This document shows, in pieces, positions 49,281-60,800 of a stretch of 64,000 nt of DNA. The notes under the pieces are model-generated. The model was not told the DNA's origin. It ran no database searches and was given only the letters and a program-made list of their open reading frames with translations. Both the position numbers and the translations under genes were made by a program. Position 1 is the first letter of the stretch. Each line of letters opens with the position of its first letter. This DNA is from Phorcus lineatus (Eukaryota > Mollusca > Gastropoda > Trochida > Trochidae), in NCBI GenBank assembly GCA_921293015.1, contig OV121088.1, positions 38,130,836-38,194,835 of the forward strand, in the 5' to 3' direction.

Positions 49281-49895
49281 CAGGCCTACCAAAGAAAAAA
49301 TCGAATCGCTACGGAAAGCAGCGAAACAACCACATTAACAGACAAAATCGCATCACAATATTGCGATCCGCATCGAAAAGTTACGAAAGAGCATAGTTCA
49401 AGCGACGATCAGCAATTTAAACGTGTGATAGTGCAAAATGAAACACTCGATACGCAACACCAACACTGCACACGCGCTTTTATCATAATTTGAAGCTCAT
49501 GGCGATATCTCGCCTTTGTGATCATGAAATGCGATTATTTATAAACCTCATAATCGAATTATCTTTATAGCTATTCATTTTTAATTATCAATTGTTAAAT
49601 TCACTATTATTCTGTTACTCATGACTGAGTTCCATGTTAGACGATAGATTGACAGAAAATGTGCAGGTGACAGCACAGTTTGACCTACTTGAGTATCTGC
49701 GCTTGCGCAGTAACCGTGTTGCGTATCGAGTGTTTCATTTTGCGCTATTGCACGTTTAAAGTGCTGATCATCGCTTGAATGATGCTATTTCGTAACTTTT
49801 TGATGCAGATCGCAATATTGTGATGCGATTTCGTCTGTTAATGTGGTCGTTTCGCTGCTTTCCGTTGCGATTCGATTTTTTCTTTGGTAGGCCTG
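49281..49895. mobile_element. Long-TIR MITE, 615 bp, 5-bp target duplication
   Basis: Arms of about 180 bp (49281-49460 and 49716-49895) are inverted copies at roughly 90% identity. They start CAGGCCTACCAAAGAAAAAA and end inward at CACTCGATACGCAACAC. The spacer is about 255 bp and non-coding. ATTAG lies on both sides (49276-49280 and 49896-49900), a 5-bp target-site duplication. The superfamily is not assigned. The element sits immediately upstream of the LINE fragment. Confidence 0.88.
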
Positions 49896-49920
49896 ATTAG
49901 GCAAAATTAGTTATTTGAAA

Positions 49921-50908
49921 ACATGTGATATCAATGACTGAGTATCTTGAAAAACCTTCTTCCTATGTTAGAATTTTGTTTGTTGACTTCTCCTATGCCT
50001 TTAACACAATTCAGCCTCACCTTTTGATACGAAAACTTACTGATTTAGATAAATGCCCCTCTTTGGTCAAATGGATAGCCTCTTTCTTGTGTAACAGATA
50101 CCAATATGTTAAACTGAAAGGAACTTGTTCCAGTACTGTGTCAATTAACATCGGCGCTCCTCAACGATGTGTATTGTCTCCTAATACTATACTAATGATT
50201 GTGTAAGTACTAGGTTCAAGTTCGCCGATGACACAGCTATAAGTAAGTGAAATTTCATACACAGAAGAAATTAATGATTTTTTGAAGAGATGTCGTGTAA
50301 ACTTTTCGGAACTTAATGTATCAAAAACAAAGGAAGTCATCATAGATTTTCAAGGAAATAAAACAGCAATTAATCAGGTCATTATTAATGGAGATGTTGT
50401 TGAGGTTGTGAGTAGTTATAAATAATATAATTGACAATAAGTTATATTTCTCTGAAAGTACATACCGCATTTATAGTAAGTGCAAATCTGGCCTTCTTTC
50501 CTCAGGAAACTACGATACCTTAATTTTCTACAAAACTTGTGTACAGTCTGTCTTCATGTTCTCTATACAGTGTTGGTTTGGTTCTCTGTCATTAACAAAT
50601 AGAAATAAATTAAACAATATAATCACACAGGGAGAAAACAATTTTAATCGTACCTGTTTAATGAAAAACAGGCTCAAAATTTAGCTTAAAAAATTATAAG
50701 TGACCCTTCACATGAATTGCATGAATGATTTGAACTTTTACCATCTAACTATCACACTATTTGTTCACTTGTAAATATGTCATTTGTATATATTAGTATA
50801 CATGTTTTGTATTTATTCATAATATTATGTATATACTTTTGAATTTCATGCTTAAATGTAACACAAATTCCTAAATGGGCAATAAAGAATTATCTTATCT
50901 TATCTTAT
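49921..50908 (+). pseudogene. 5'-truncated non-LTR retrotransposon (CR1/L2/Rex1-like) remnant
   Basis: The translation from 49925 gives SYVRILFVDFSYAFNTIQPH (the first catalytic Asp region of the reverse transcriptase palm), then SLVKWIASFL, then GAPQRCVLSP, where family members have GAPQGCVLSP. After a small deletion and frame change, YTNDC and FADD (50221-50232) follow, the second catalytic pair. Then LNVSKTKEVIIDF and INGDVVEVV appear in another frame. The 3' end is AATAAAG then a short CTTAT repeat (about 50890-50908), a typical tail of jockey-superfamily elements. Stops, frameshifts and the lost 5' half make it inactive. Confidence 0.85.
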
Positions 50909-53900
50909 CACATTCAAAGGAAGAAAATGATGTAACATATTTGGACAGTTAAAAGTAAACAAATGCGTCGCATATAACACACCTGTACTTAACCGTAGTG
51001 AAGGTCGCTTTGAGAAAGGAAGCCGTGCTTTCTACTATCACTGCTAATGAAGTTACTCCTTAAACAAATATAATGCAAGATTTGAGAAAATTGTAAATAA
51101 GCCAGTAAATTGGCACAAATGTATTTAGTGGGATGAACTGTGCAGAATTTGTAGTTGTCTCAATTATGGCTCGAAAGGTAATCATCCCATTCAAATTTGG
51201 TCAAGACTCACTCACAGGTGAAAATATCACTCAGTCAACACAAAGACAGGCTCAAAGATATATTGACAAAGGTAAAAAATAGAGCATTGATAATTGACAG
51301 GGAGTATTGAACCACAGTAATGCAACATGATCCACAACTATCTGATTGTGCAGTGCCAAGATGGAAACAGTGTGTCTGAAAGGGTTGTTAACTGTCGAAG
51401 GCTTGTGCACATACTCTGAAATATAATGCTGAATGTAATTATTGTTCCTGTCAGAGGTTCATCAGTTTATTGTGCTTGGAGGATAACAATTTGGAACTCA
51501 TTATTGTATGTCTGTTTCTACTCGCCTGTTATTTGAAGCAAGGAGATTGAAGTAATTGGTTTTGCTTTACAGTTGAAAAATAGAAGTTTAAATCAGGCAT
51601 GTAGGATGCAATACAATAGTTTTATAATAGAACCAAACAAAACAAAAGTTTTTGGAAATAGAAGTCCATATAAGGCATGTAGGATAGCAGAATAGTTCTA
51701 TCATAGAATATAACTTTTAAGTTTTTTTAAATAAAAAGTTAATTAAAATCACTACAAATGAAGCATAAAACAATTTTCCAAGTATTGATTATGTTTTGAT
51801 CATAGAAAAAAGATTCATATTCAGGGAGTATTCTATTTGATTTGTATCACAGGTATTGATATTGGGCGTCTGTAGATGTGCACAGCTAGTTTTGTGATTT
51901 ACTTGTATTTATTGTCAAACACAGGATATAGATAATAATTTCCCTCCCCTATATCAATATACTATAGGAATGACGAACACGTACCATATTGTGATAGTTC
52001 ACATGAATATGATCTAGCTAGCTTCTTTTTGGTTCATATTTCAAATCCGGCAAAATGTTCTCTGAAATAACCTAAAACCAATTCTTTACTTATTTTCATA
52101 TTGATTGCATATCGTTATGTATATAACATAATTGTATAAATATTGTGTTGTCTTAATTTTGTCTAGAGATGGAGCAATCATCACATTTTGATAAAGACCC
52201 ACTCAGACACAATATAATCCTCCAGTAAACACTAAGACAAGATGAAAGATATATTTACTAAAATTCAGTCTATGAAATATTTAAGTTATTAACTGTTCCT
52301 TTATCCATTATATTCTTTTCTTTGGGCTCTTGATTTCATATGCAGTAAAATCTAGACTTTCTGTATGATGACCTAGACTGTATTAAAGGTTCTCATTTAA
52401 TACAGTCATGAAGCAGGCCTAATAGATATAATGACAAAGGTCAGAGATATAGTTTGGATAGTAGACGGGGGTACTGAACTACATTGATGCTACATTGATG
52501 CTACATTGATGCTACATTGATACTACATTGATGCTACATTGATACTACATTGATGCTACATTGATACTACATTGATACTACATTGATACTACATAATCCG
52601 CATGTCTGATTCTGTAGTGCCTAAAAATTCTGATGAAATCTTTCAATTGACTGAACGCTCAAATTGAATTGTTTAATGAACATTGACAAACCAAAACAAA
52701 AAATTCTGTTCCCGATCTACAAAATGTAAATATCTGAGGAAAATAACGAAATGAATTTAACACAAACCGCTAGATAATGAATATTCCCACAAAGGTCTAT
52801 CAAAGGGGAAACCTTAAACATCATTTTAAGCCAATCAGACATAAACTGCTTTTAAAAAACATTATTTTCAGCCAATCAGATGCAAATTTGCCATCAAAAA
52901 CGTCAACTTGAACCAATCGAATGCAAATTATTTCAGCACTATCCCAGGTGGTTTAAAGTGATGAAGATTCATGCAAACATTTTGATGTAAAGAAGTGAAC
53001 ACAACAAAGAGGAAGAAGATCCCTCGATTACAGTCAACAGGGAAGAGAAATTAAATGATAATTTAAATTCATGATGTTTGCAGAAGTATTACTTTCAATA
53101 AAGCAATTAATTTTTCATGGCTCCTAAACTTACCTTGTGATTATGCAAATGACATGTATTTGAAAGGGATGCACCAAGTCACCAGAATGAAAGAAAAAAA
53201 AAATTCCAATGTTTTAAAGTGCACAAACATGTCCATATTTCAATAATAAAATACACTATTTAATTTTGTCATCACTAAAGATTTTTTGTCGGTGTATATT
53301 CAAGTGACATATTGAATATTCATAATTGTAATAATACAGACTTCCACACATAAATCAAGAAACAGTTCTTCAATAAATACCAAATTATACCAGATAGTAG
53401 AACAAACTATTGACACAACAAGTAGTTTTCCTTTTGATATTTCTTGAATTAACATGTCTTTTTATATCTTGTCAATCTTTTCAATACAGATTTTTTAATA
53501 AAACTTCTGCCTTCTATTTTGAAAATTGAAAATCAATAATCAACGCTATATTTCAATCAATACAATTTTCATACAACATCCAGACGATTCATAGTTCAAG
53601 TCTGAAATGGTCATGTCCCAGTCTGCCAAATTTCTACAACAAATTGATTTTTATTACTTCATCTTACTTTCTTTTGCATAAATAAAGTTAACTGAAGAAG
53701 AAAACATACAAAAATATCATGATTTGAAATGAAAGAATAAACTAAGTAAACAAAAGATATACATATTCTATCTTAATCCAAGAAGAACCAAGTAACAGAA
53801 GGGCTAAAGAGGAGAAGACGGAAAGTTTATTTTTGATTCTGATTTTTTAAACAGTGCATGACAAGACGAAAATAGCTAAAGAGAAAGTAAATATAGACAT

Positions 53901-55830
53901 CTGGGATATTTCAAACAGACATATTTATGTTCTAAATCTGTCCAGGTTTGATTAATGAGTTTTATTATAAAATTTAACGAGGGATGACTTTGGGTGTCAT
54001 CTTGGAGGATTCTAAAGGGGTTTTCCTTATCTGACCTATTCAGTGGTGGCGCTTATCAAAATTGCTTACCATAAAATTCAATGGAATTATCTAAACTTTC
54101 TCAAATTATTCAAATTTGAATAATGATTATAGTTTTCCCTTGTCACCACCAGGGGAAAAACTTGATTGAGTGATTTTATGTGTAACGTTAACAAGTGCTT
54201 GATAACGGTGACAGTCTGTTATAATCTTTACCAAAATGTTGTATTCTTGCAATATAGAAGATGTAAATCTTGTTCTCTTTTTCTTATCCTGTTGCTCAAG
54301 GAATTGGTAGTCTATTTTAAACCAGTAGCCATTCCTGGATCATTCTGGATTAAATCTAAGTTGTGATGTCGTAACTTTGTTATACTTTGGAACACAATAT
54401 AAATAGTAATACAAACTTTTATCCTTTTTGGGACCAAGTCATTGACTTGATTAAGGTGAATTTTTCTATTATTTTTATTTTTATTTTGTATTCTAATTAG
54501 CTGATTTGAAAGATTTTCTTACGTTGAATGGCAATGAATACGTTGCAAATTAGCTTAGATAAATCATCACAAAAAGATGTCAAGTAAATGACAAGATTGA
54601 ACACAAACGCTAAGCCAGGCAAAACCTGACAGCATTTACCCTACCACCAGGTTATTCACTTAGTCAAGACCTGACAGTGTTGGTTGAATGCTGCGAGAGC
54701 CTCCTCACGTATCAGTACAAGAATTTGTGATTTTGTAATTGGGTTTGAGATGCCATCAAACAAGAACCTGTACTATTGCAGGTAGGGTGATCCCATCACA
54801 CAACGTGATATTTCTTCACTATCTCGATGACATGTGTTTTCAAAGACCAAATGCTGGTTCTTTTCCCTAGGGACATGATTCCCATCATCAAACCCTTACA
54901 TAAACAGACACATAAATTTACTTTCAAAGATCAATGCATTTGTGCATGTTTCTGATAAATGCATCGATTGGAAGAATGAAAGGCTACGAGTTTAGGGCGG
55001 GATTCCAGTGACGATAACGGTCTTCCTGGAAGCATTAGTATGTTTCCTCCATGGTATGCCATCAATTCACTCCAGGAATACCTCTGAATAACCTCTGCTC
55101 TGGCAGACAGATAATGAGAATACCATCATCCCCTGGGTCAATAATCAAGGATCTGCAGTGAATGGTGAGGAACTGAAAGTAACATATAAGTACATGGGAG
55201 ACTGTCCATGCTCATCAAACCATAGATTCTTTATGTACAAGAAATGCATGAGGTATCAAAATCTTACATTTGAAATTTTCTAAATGTTGAAAATCGTTAA
55301 TTAAGATTAAAAATAATGCTGATAAATAGGATCAGCAAAAACAATTTATGGATAAAGCTGATTTATAAATCTCCATATAAACAGCTAAGTACAAATTCAT
55401 GGCAACAGGCGTAAATTGTATATAGAAATCTTACTTTGAGGTCAATGAAAATAATGTTATACAATTTGTTTAATAATGATACTTTGTTCAACAATGAACT
55501 CCTTACAAAAAAGGTTAACAAATGAATAAAGATACTTTGTACATTTCTCAGTTAACATGTAATTCAATAACACACATCACTCTTGAATTATGTGTGATAT
55601 TTTGATTATTCAATATAGCAGATTTTTATCTGTAGCTACTAATGCAGACATCTAGGTTTAACTTTCTTTCAGCCCATTAGAATCTCATAGATTTCATTAA
55701 AAATTCATGAAAATGTCCCTAGTAATGTAACGGCAGGTTACAGTCAGCACATTTCTCTGTTGACCAAAAAAGAACATTACAAAAAATGTCCAAACCAAAA
55801 TCAACAAGTGTTAACCACTAACATGGCAAT
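50909..55830. other. Non-coding DNA, no recognised gene
   Basis: No host exon was recognised. Segments around 51190-51410 and 52190-52620 are diverged copies of one another (both have GATATATTKACAAAG-like text, a GGAGTATTGAAC/GGGTACTGAAC stretch and GCAGTGCC/GTAGTGCC ends). An 11-bp minisatellite lies in the second copy. Scattered frames of 60-66 codons look like chance. Confidence 0.5.
52479..52594. repeat. 11-bp minisatellite CTACATTGATR
   Basis: About ten units of CTACATTGATG or CTACATTGATA run in register. The G/A variants alternate in the middle of the array, suggesting 22-bp duplication steps. Confidence 0.93.
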
Positions 55831-56420
55831 GTCCCCTGCCGTTATGAGATATTTAGGGGCTAAGCTTTACGAGATATTGCGTTAACAATGTATTACACAG
55901 TGGTCAAAGTGTTGTGGTGACCTTGGAAATGACGTCAAGTTCACCAAAGTCAACTGGCGTCTGAGTCTTCCTCCATTGAAAGCTGTCACCAAATATGAAC
56001 ACTCTAGGTGCTAAGCTTCATGAGTTATCGCCTTAACAAGATTCGGACGTAGGTAGTGTCGTGGTGACCTTGAAAATCATGTCAAGGTTACCAAAGTCGA
56101 CTGGCGTCTGAGTCTTCCTCCATTGAAAGCTGTCACCAAATATGAACACTGTAGGTGCTAAGCTTCATGAGTTATCGCGTTAACAAGAATCCGGACGTAG
56201 GTAGTGTCGTGGTGACCTTGAAAATCACATCAAGGTTACCAAAGTTGACTGGCGTCTGAGTCTTCCTCAATTGAAAGCTGTCACCAAATATGAACACTCT
56301 AGGAGCTAAGGTTCATGAGTTATCGCGTTAACAAGAATCCGGACGTACGTACGACGTACGGACGTACGGACAGACGCCGCTGAATTCATAGTCCCCCGTT
56401 CCGCATTGCGGCGGGGGACA
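55831..56420. mobile_element. Tandem-monomer element C with terminal hairpin
   Basis: The left end GTCCCCTGCCGTTA is imperfectly inverse to the right end GGCGGGGGACA. Three 147-148-bp monomers start with GTGGTGACCTTG at 55914, 56061 and 56209, preceded by a partial unit. A CGTACGGACGTACGGACAGACG microsatellite follows (56342-56374). Then comes a hairpin GTCCCCCG/CGGGGGAC with an inner CCGC/GCGG stem (56391-56419). The monomer is unrelated to that of elements A and B but the architecture is the same. There is no coding frame. Confidence 0.75.
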
Positions 56421-57166
56421 ACAATGCATTGGTATAACTATATTACTCCTGGTATCAACAATGCGAGAATGCATAAAGGCTATCAGAAAAATGAATAAAT
56501 TAACATCATCTCAATGCATCTGATTTATTGCCCTAAGGAACATTATTGTATTGGTATTTGATTTCCACCCATTAGCATACTGAGGTGATGTGATCAGTCA
56601 TTTAGTAGTTTAAGGGTTAATGAAGTGACCCGTTGCCATCCTCGACTGATCATTTAGAAACAACAATGCATTGCTATTGGTAGCTTCCATCACATCAAGA
56701 TGTTCAGCATATCCGACAGGATGTGATCAGTGTTGTTAGGCTAATCTTCGCCATTTGAATGACTTGAGTCAATGTCCTACTCATGTCCCATTAATATCTC
56801 CCATCCTGAGTACAAACCAATTAGGCGATCGATTACTGTTATCAACTAGTCAACTGGCTATACCTTCCACCAAAGAGATGCAACAAGATGGAGGAACCAT
56901 GATGATTTTTTTCCTCCATTCTCTGATAGTGACCACCAAAATAATTGCCTGACTGATATTCATGTAATTTGACAACAGATTTTCAGATACGAGCATGTTG
57001 TGCTAATATACATGAAATATTTCTGCATCAGAAAGAAAGGTTGAAGTGACATCACATGAAAAGGTCGATAAGAGTTAATATTTGATGGACTGTGATGTGA
57101 TATGCATATAAATCATTCAATCAAGATCAGGATGAAAGGGACAATGTGTATGTTCACACTGATATA
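56421..57166. other. Non-coding DNA
   Basis: No recognised exon or repeat boundary. A 65-codon frame at 56755-56952 has no motif. Confidence 0.5.
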
Positions 57167-58211
57167 GGGCAAACTGACCGAGGTTCGGACCGTGTAATAG
57201 TGTATCGATTCAAATATTTTGAAACTCTGCATTAAAAAAGATAATTTTAATAATGTAGAGATTAGCAAACTAAATTATCAAAAATTAATATTTATTTTGG
57301 ATCTCTATCAAAAAATGCGGAATTGTTCGTAAATTAACCGCAAAGAATGGTTTTTATTGCCTATATGAAATCGCCCGAGGTTCGGACAGTTCTGACCTAA
57401 CTTCCGACAGTTGCACATATTCTTGCATGCACCCGTAGCTTTAAATATTTATCAAAATGATCTCAGACATTCCTAAACACACAGTGAGTAGTTCATGTAC
57501 AATAATATCAAGGTTTTTCGGAAAGATTAATTAATTTGTCATCTGTACAGAGCATGCTTTCCGATGTTAAATCCTCCCAAAACTGTTGCATGCGTCGTTA
57601 CAAAATTATGACGTCACAATCAGCTTCGTAGGCATTTGACGCAAAAACGTCGTACTCGCTAAACTGTATGATTTTTAAATTAATAACTTTGTGAAATATA
57701 TTAGTTGTATGTTATTGCATGTTCCAGAACTTTTGTCTGTATAAAGGAAATAAAAAAAGTGTCCAAACCATTGTCAAAACTGTCCGCAGCAAGGTCATTT
57801 TGACATATTATCAATATCTCCACATTTACTTAAATATCCCCTTTATATATACCAATATTCAGCACAATGTAACTCTTTGTTTACTTCTCATTGTTTATGA
57901 ATACAGTTTAAAATGTTTTGGAGCTTCCTATATGTCCTAACCTGATAGTCAACATTTACGTTGAAACAAATATTTTGCCAATTTCTTACATGGATCTATT
58001 ATTGTTTGTACATCACAGCAAAATGTCGATTAGATCTACCTATGATAAATTGTCTATTTAATAATGAAATGAATAAATTGACATACTAGAAATTAATATT
58101 TCAAAACAAGTAGTTTGCCGACAATGCACTTATTATTGCGTCAGCTCCTAGTCAAAAGTGTCCAAAGTTCGGGCGACCTCGGGTGGTGTCCGAACCTCGG
58201 TTAGTTTGCCC
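57167..58211. mobile_element. TIR element of 1045 bp with CCGAGGTTCGG ends
   Basis: TAGGGCAAACTGACCGAGG at 57165 and its inverse at the right end (to 58213, with A for G at one position) form a terminal repeat of about 27 bp reaching TTCGGAC. TA on each side is the likely target duplication. CGCCCGAGGTTCGGAC recurs inside at 57372-57387, and an inverse relative lies near 58160-58175, giving subterminal repeats. The interior is AT-rich with no transposase; the longest frame is 73 codons without motifs. Non-autonomous; a TA-target superfamily is inferred. Confidence 0.75.
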
Positions 58212-58287
58212 TAATTGTTTGTTTCAAGAGCAATTCAGTCTGTTTCCTCTTAATTTTAGTAATTTTAGTTGACACCATAAATTAAAT

Positions 58288-58350
58288 TCGAACAAACCTG
58301 CAGAGGTTTCTGATTCTTTGAAGGGGATCCTCCTTGGGGTACTACTGCAT
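58288..58350 (-). repeat. Right inverted terminal repeat of the DIRS-like element
   Basis: Bases 58288-58342 are a perfect 55-bp inverse complement of 58563-58617. Bases 58324-58350 (ending GGTACTACTGCAT) also recur directly at 58632-58658. The outer boundary near 58288 is where the match ends; flanking sequence is AATTTAATTTATGG on the minus strand. Confidence 0.85.
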
Positions 58351-58466
58351 AAAATCTGTATATTTTTGCTATATGACAGGTTGTGACTATTTTTTAAATA
58401 AAAAATATACAAAAAACCACTCAAAACGTGTTTTTGTACATATCACCACCCTAACAGGGCCCCCTA

Positions 58467-58492
58467 CCCTGGCGATAACTGGTCCGCCAGGG
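58467..58492. repeat. Hairpin between terminal repeat and complementary region
   Basis: CCCTGGCG pairs perfectly with CGCCAGGG around a 10-base loop, in the 220-bp spacer between the inverted repeat arms. Confidence 0.75.
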
Positions 58493-58562
58493 CCGGTAAC
58501 TCTATTAGCAACCCACTTATCAATCTAGCATAGCCAGAGAGAATAAGGGGAGGTGGGTGGCC

Positions 58563-58658
58563 GTACCCCAAGGAGGATCCCCTTCAAAGAATCAGAAACC
58601 TCTGCAGGTTTGTTCGATTCTTTTTCAGGAAGGGATCCTCCTTGGGGTACTACTGCAT
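58563..58658 (-). repeat. Internal complementary region of the DIRS-like element
   Basis: This comprises 55 bp inverse to the right terminal repeat (58563-58617) followed by 27 bp in the same orientation as its inner part (58632-58658). In the DIRS model this region templates the joining of both ends into a circle. Its second part should match the missing left terminal repeat. Confidence 0.8.
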
Positions 58659-59030
58659 ATCAGAGACTCCCAGAGACAATTCCCTGGCAGTGGAATTCTG
58701 TCTGCAGATTTATCTAACCCCTAAAAGAGGTACAAAAGGTGTAAAGTACACTCACCAGAACTCATGAGTCTTTCAGCCCCCTGGCTGCCTCCAGGTACTG
58801 ACCATGGGACTACTCGTACTGGCTAAAAAGCCTACTGCGTTCTTAAGCCAAACCCCCCCCCCCCTCTCTTTTGAAAGAAGGAATAAGGGGGACTTCTTTT
58901 AAGCAATCAATTATCCCTGAAGACCACTCCCTCTCGGGTGTCTGTCACCAGGGCCCATGCAGTGCATTGTTATTAGTCGTTAGTACGTTAGTACCACCAC
59001 TACTTTAAAAACCATAACCCGAAAGCCCAA
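58659..59030. other. Non-coding 3' region of the DIRS-like element
   Basis: Lies between the recombinase stop and the complementary region. It includes a run of 12 C (around 58852-58863) and no open frame. Confidence 0.7.
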
Positions 59031-60800
59031 TCAGCTAGAGGGTGTACGGCTCTGCCCAGTGAAAAGAACAGTCTTGCCAAACCGAGCACGCTCACTTGAG
59101 TGTTTGTCTAACTGGTAATGCCTGATGAACGTGCTAGGCCGGCTCCAAATGGCGGCCGAGCAGATCTCTTCAATGGGCAGGGCCGCAGCATAAGCCTTAG
59201 AGGTTGCCACCGCCCTAACCGAATGGGCTTTCAAACCTTCTGGGGCCTGTAGTCCCTTATGGACGTACCCCAGGTAAATAGCCGAAACTATCCATCTTGA
59301 GATGGTCTGCTTTGAAGCTGGTAGGCCGGACTTATTCCCGCCGTAGCAGCAGAACAACTGTTTATCCTTCCGGATCTCTTTTGTTCTCTTAATGTAAAGC
59401 TTGAGGGTGCGACGCACATCGAGGATGTGGGGTTGCGCCGACCTCGCCCCTGAAACCGCTGGTTGCATCATAGCTGGCAGTTCTATCGGGGCCGAGACCT
59501 GAAAGGCATGATCAACCTTCGGGCGGTATGAGTCTGGCAGTCTAATGCTGACTCTGTCTCTGTGAAAGACAGTCAGCTCGGGATCCGAAGACATCGCGTG
59601 GATATCTCCTACCCGCCTGCCCGACGTCACCGCCACTAGGAAGGCCGCCTTCCACGTCAACAACTGCAAGGAAACAGCACTAGGGTCTCTGAACGCCGGC
59701 CCTGACAGCCAGTCCAGGACATGTGCCAACTCCCAAGTAGGACTGACCCGCCGAACAGGCGGTCTAATCCTGTCCACACCTGCTAAGAAGCGCTGGACCA
59801 TTGGATGACTCCCCAAGAGAGTGCCATCCACCGGTACATGAAATGCCGAAATAGCGGTAGAGTAGCCCCTAACTGTAGAGGCCGCTAAGCCATCATCCAG
59901 CCGGGACTGTAAAAACTCCAATACCGGCACTAGGCCCGCAGAAAAGGGATCGAGAATCCCTCGACTGCCACACCAGCGCGCATAACAGGCCCATCTATCT
60001 TCATACTGAATGTTCGTTGAATCCCTCCTCGAAGCCAGTATTGTGTCTGCAACTCGTGCAGGAATACCGCTCTCCTGGAGGCGATTCTGGACAGAGGCCA
60101 GGCCACCCACTGAATCCTGGGATTCGGGTGCGGCGCTCCTTCCTGCGTCAGCAGATCTGGCAGACATGGTAACAGTACAGGAGGCTGAACCAGATATCCG
60201 AGTACTGATGGAAACCAACTCTGGGCCGTCCACAGCGGTGTCATGAGGACCAACAGCTGTGGAGGCTGCTTGCCTACCTGCGACAGAACCCTGGGAATCA
60301 GAGGCATTGGCGGGAACGCCCATAGCACTCTGCCGGTCCAGTCTATCGCGAAGGCGTCTGATGCCAGAGCGCTTGGGTCTGGTATTCTGGAGCAGAACAC
60401 CGGTGTCTGATTCGTCACTCCGGACGCAAACAGATCCACCTGGAACGACCCGTACAACTGGGAGATAAGCCCGAATATCTCCCGGCGGAGCATCCATTCG
60501 TGCGGTGCCAGGATGCGCCGGGACAAGGCGTCCGCTCGGACGTTGTCCACTCCCGGAAGGTACACCGGTATCACCCGAATGTTGAACCGGTCGCACCAGA
60601 GAAGGAACTGCCACGCCTCCTGGAGGAGAGCTGGCGACACCGTTCCCCCCTGCTTTGCTATATAAGTCATGGCAGTCTGGTTGTCCATCTCCAGACGCAC
60701 CACCCGACCTCTTACCAAGTGGAGGAGTTGGTCGAAGACCTTCCTCACCGCCCTCAGTTCCAGCACATTGATGTGCTCCTTGGACTCGTCCAGAGACCAC
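59031..60800 (-). CDS. DIRS-like tyrosine recombinase
   Basis: The frame is open for 589 codons. Roughly the first 290 overlap the RNase H frame out of phase, look compositionally like a shadow (Gly/Ser/Arg-rich) and are probably not all translated. The recombinase proper starts near residue 240 (LQESGIPARV), with an N-terminal SAM-like helical core including YEDRWACYARWC and STVRGYSTAISAFH. The catalytic set follows: Arg in TSGRRVGD (395/396), His526 and Arg529 in AHSVRAV, Tyr562 in FIRHYQLD. These match the R-HxxR-Y set of tyrosine recombinases. The enzyme would integrate the circular DNA copy. The stop is at 59031-59033. No inactivating change is seen; the true start codon is uncertain, possibly near 60170-60320. 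Confidence 0.92.
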   Translation of the reverse strand: MVSGRVQGAHQCAGTEGGEEGLRPTPPLGKRSGGASGDGQPDCHDLYSKAGGNGVASSPPGGVAVPSLVRPVQHSGDTGVPSGSGQRPSGRLVPAHPGTARMDAPPGDIRAYLPVVRVVPGGSVCVRSDESDTGVLLQNTRPKRSGIRRLRDRLDRQSAMGVPANASDSQGSVAGRQAASTAVGPHDTAVDGPELVSISTRISGSASCTVTMSARSADAGRSAAPESQDSVGGLASVQNRLQESGIPARVADTILASRRDSTNIQYEDRWACYARWCGSRGILDPFSAGLVPVLEFLQSRLDDGLAASTVRGYSTAISAFHVPVDGTLLGSHPMVQRFLAGVDRIRPPVRRVSPTWELAHVLDWLSGPAFRDPSAVSLQLLTWKAAFLVAVTSGRRVGDIHAMSSDPELTVFHRDRVSIRLPDSYRPKVDHAFQVSAPIELPAMMQPAVSGARSAQPHILDVRRTLKLYIKRTKEIRKDKQLFCCYGGNKSGLPASKQTISRWIVSAIYLGYVHKGLQAPEGLKAHSVRAVATSKAYAAALPIEEICSAAIWSRPSTFIRHYQLDKHSSERARFGKTVLFTGQSRTPSS

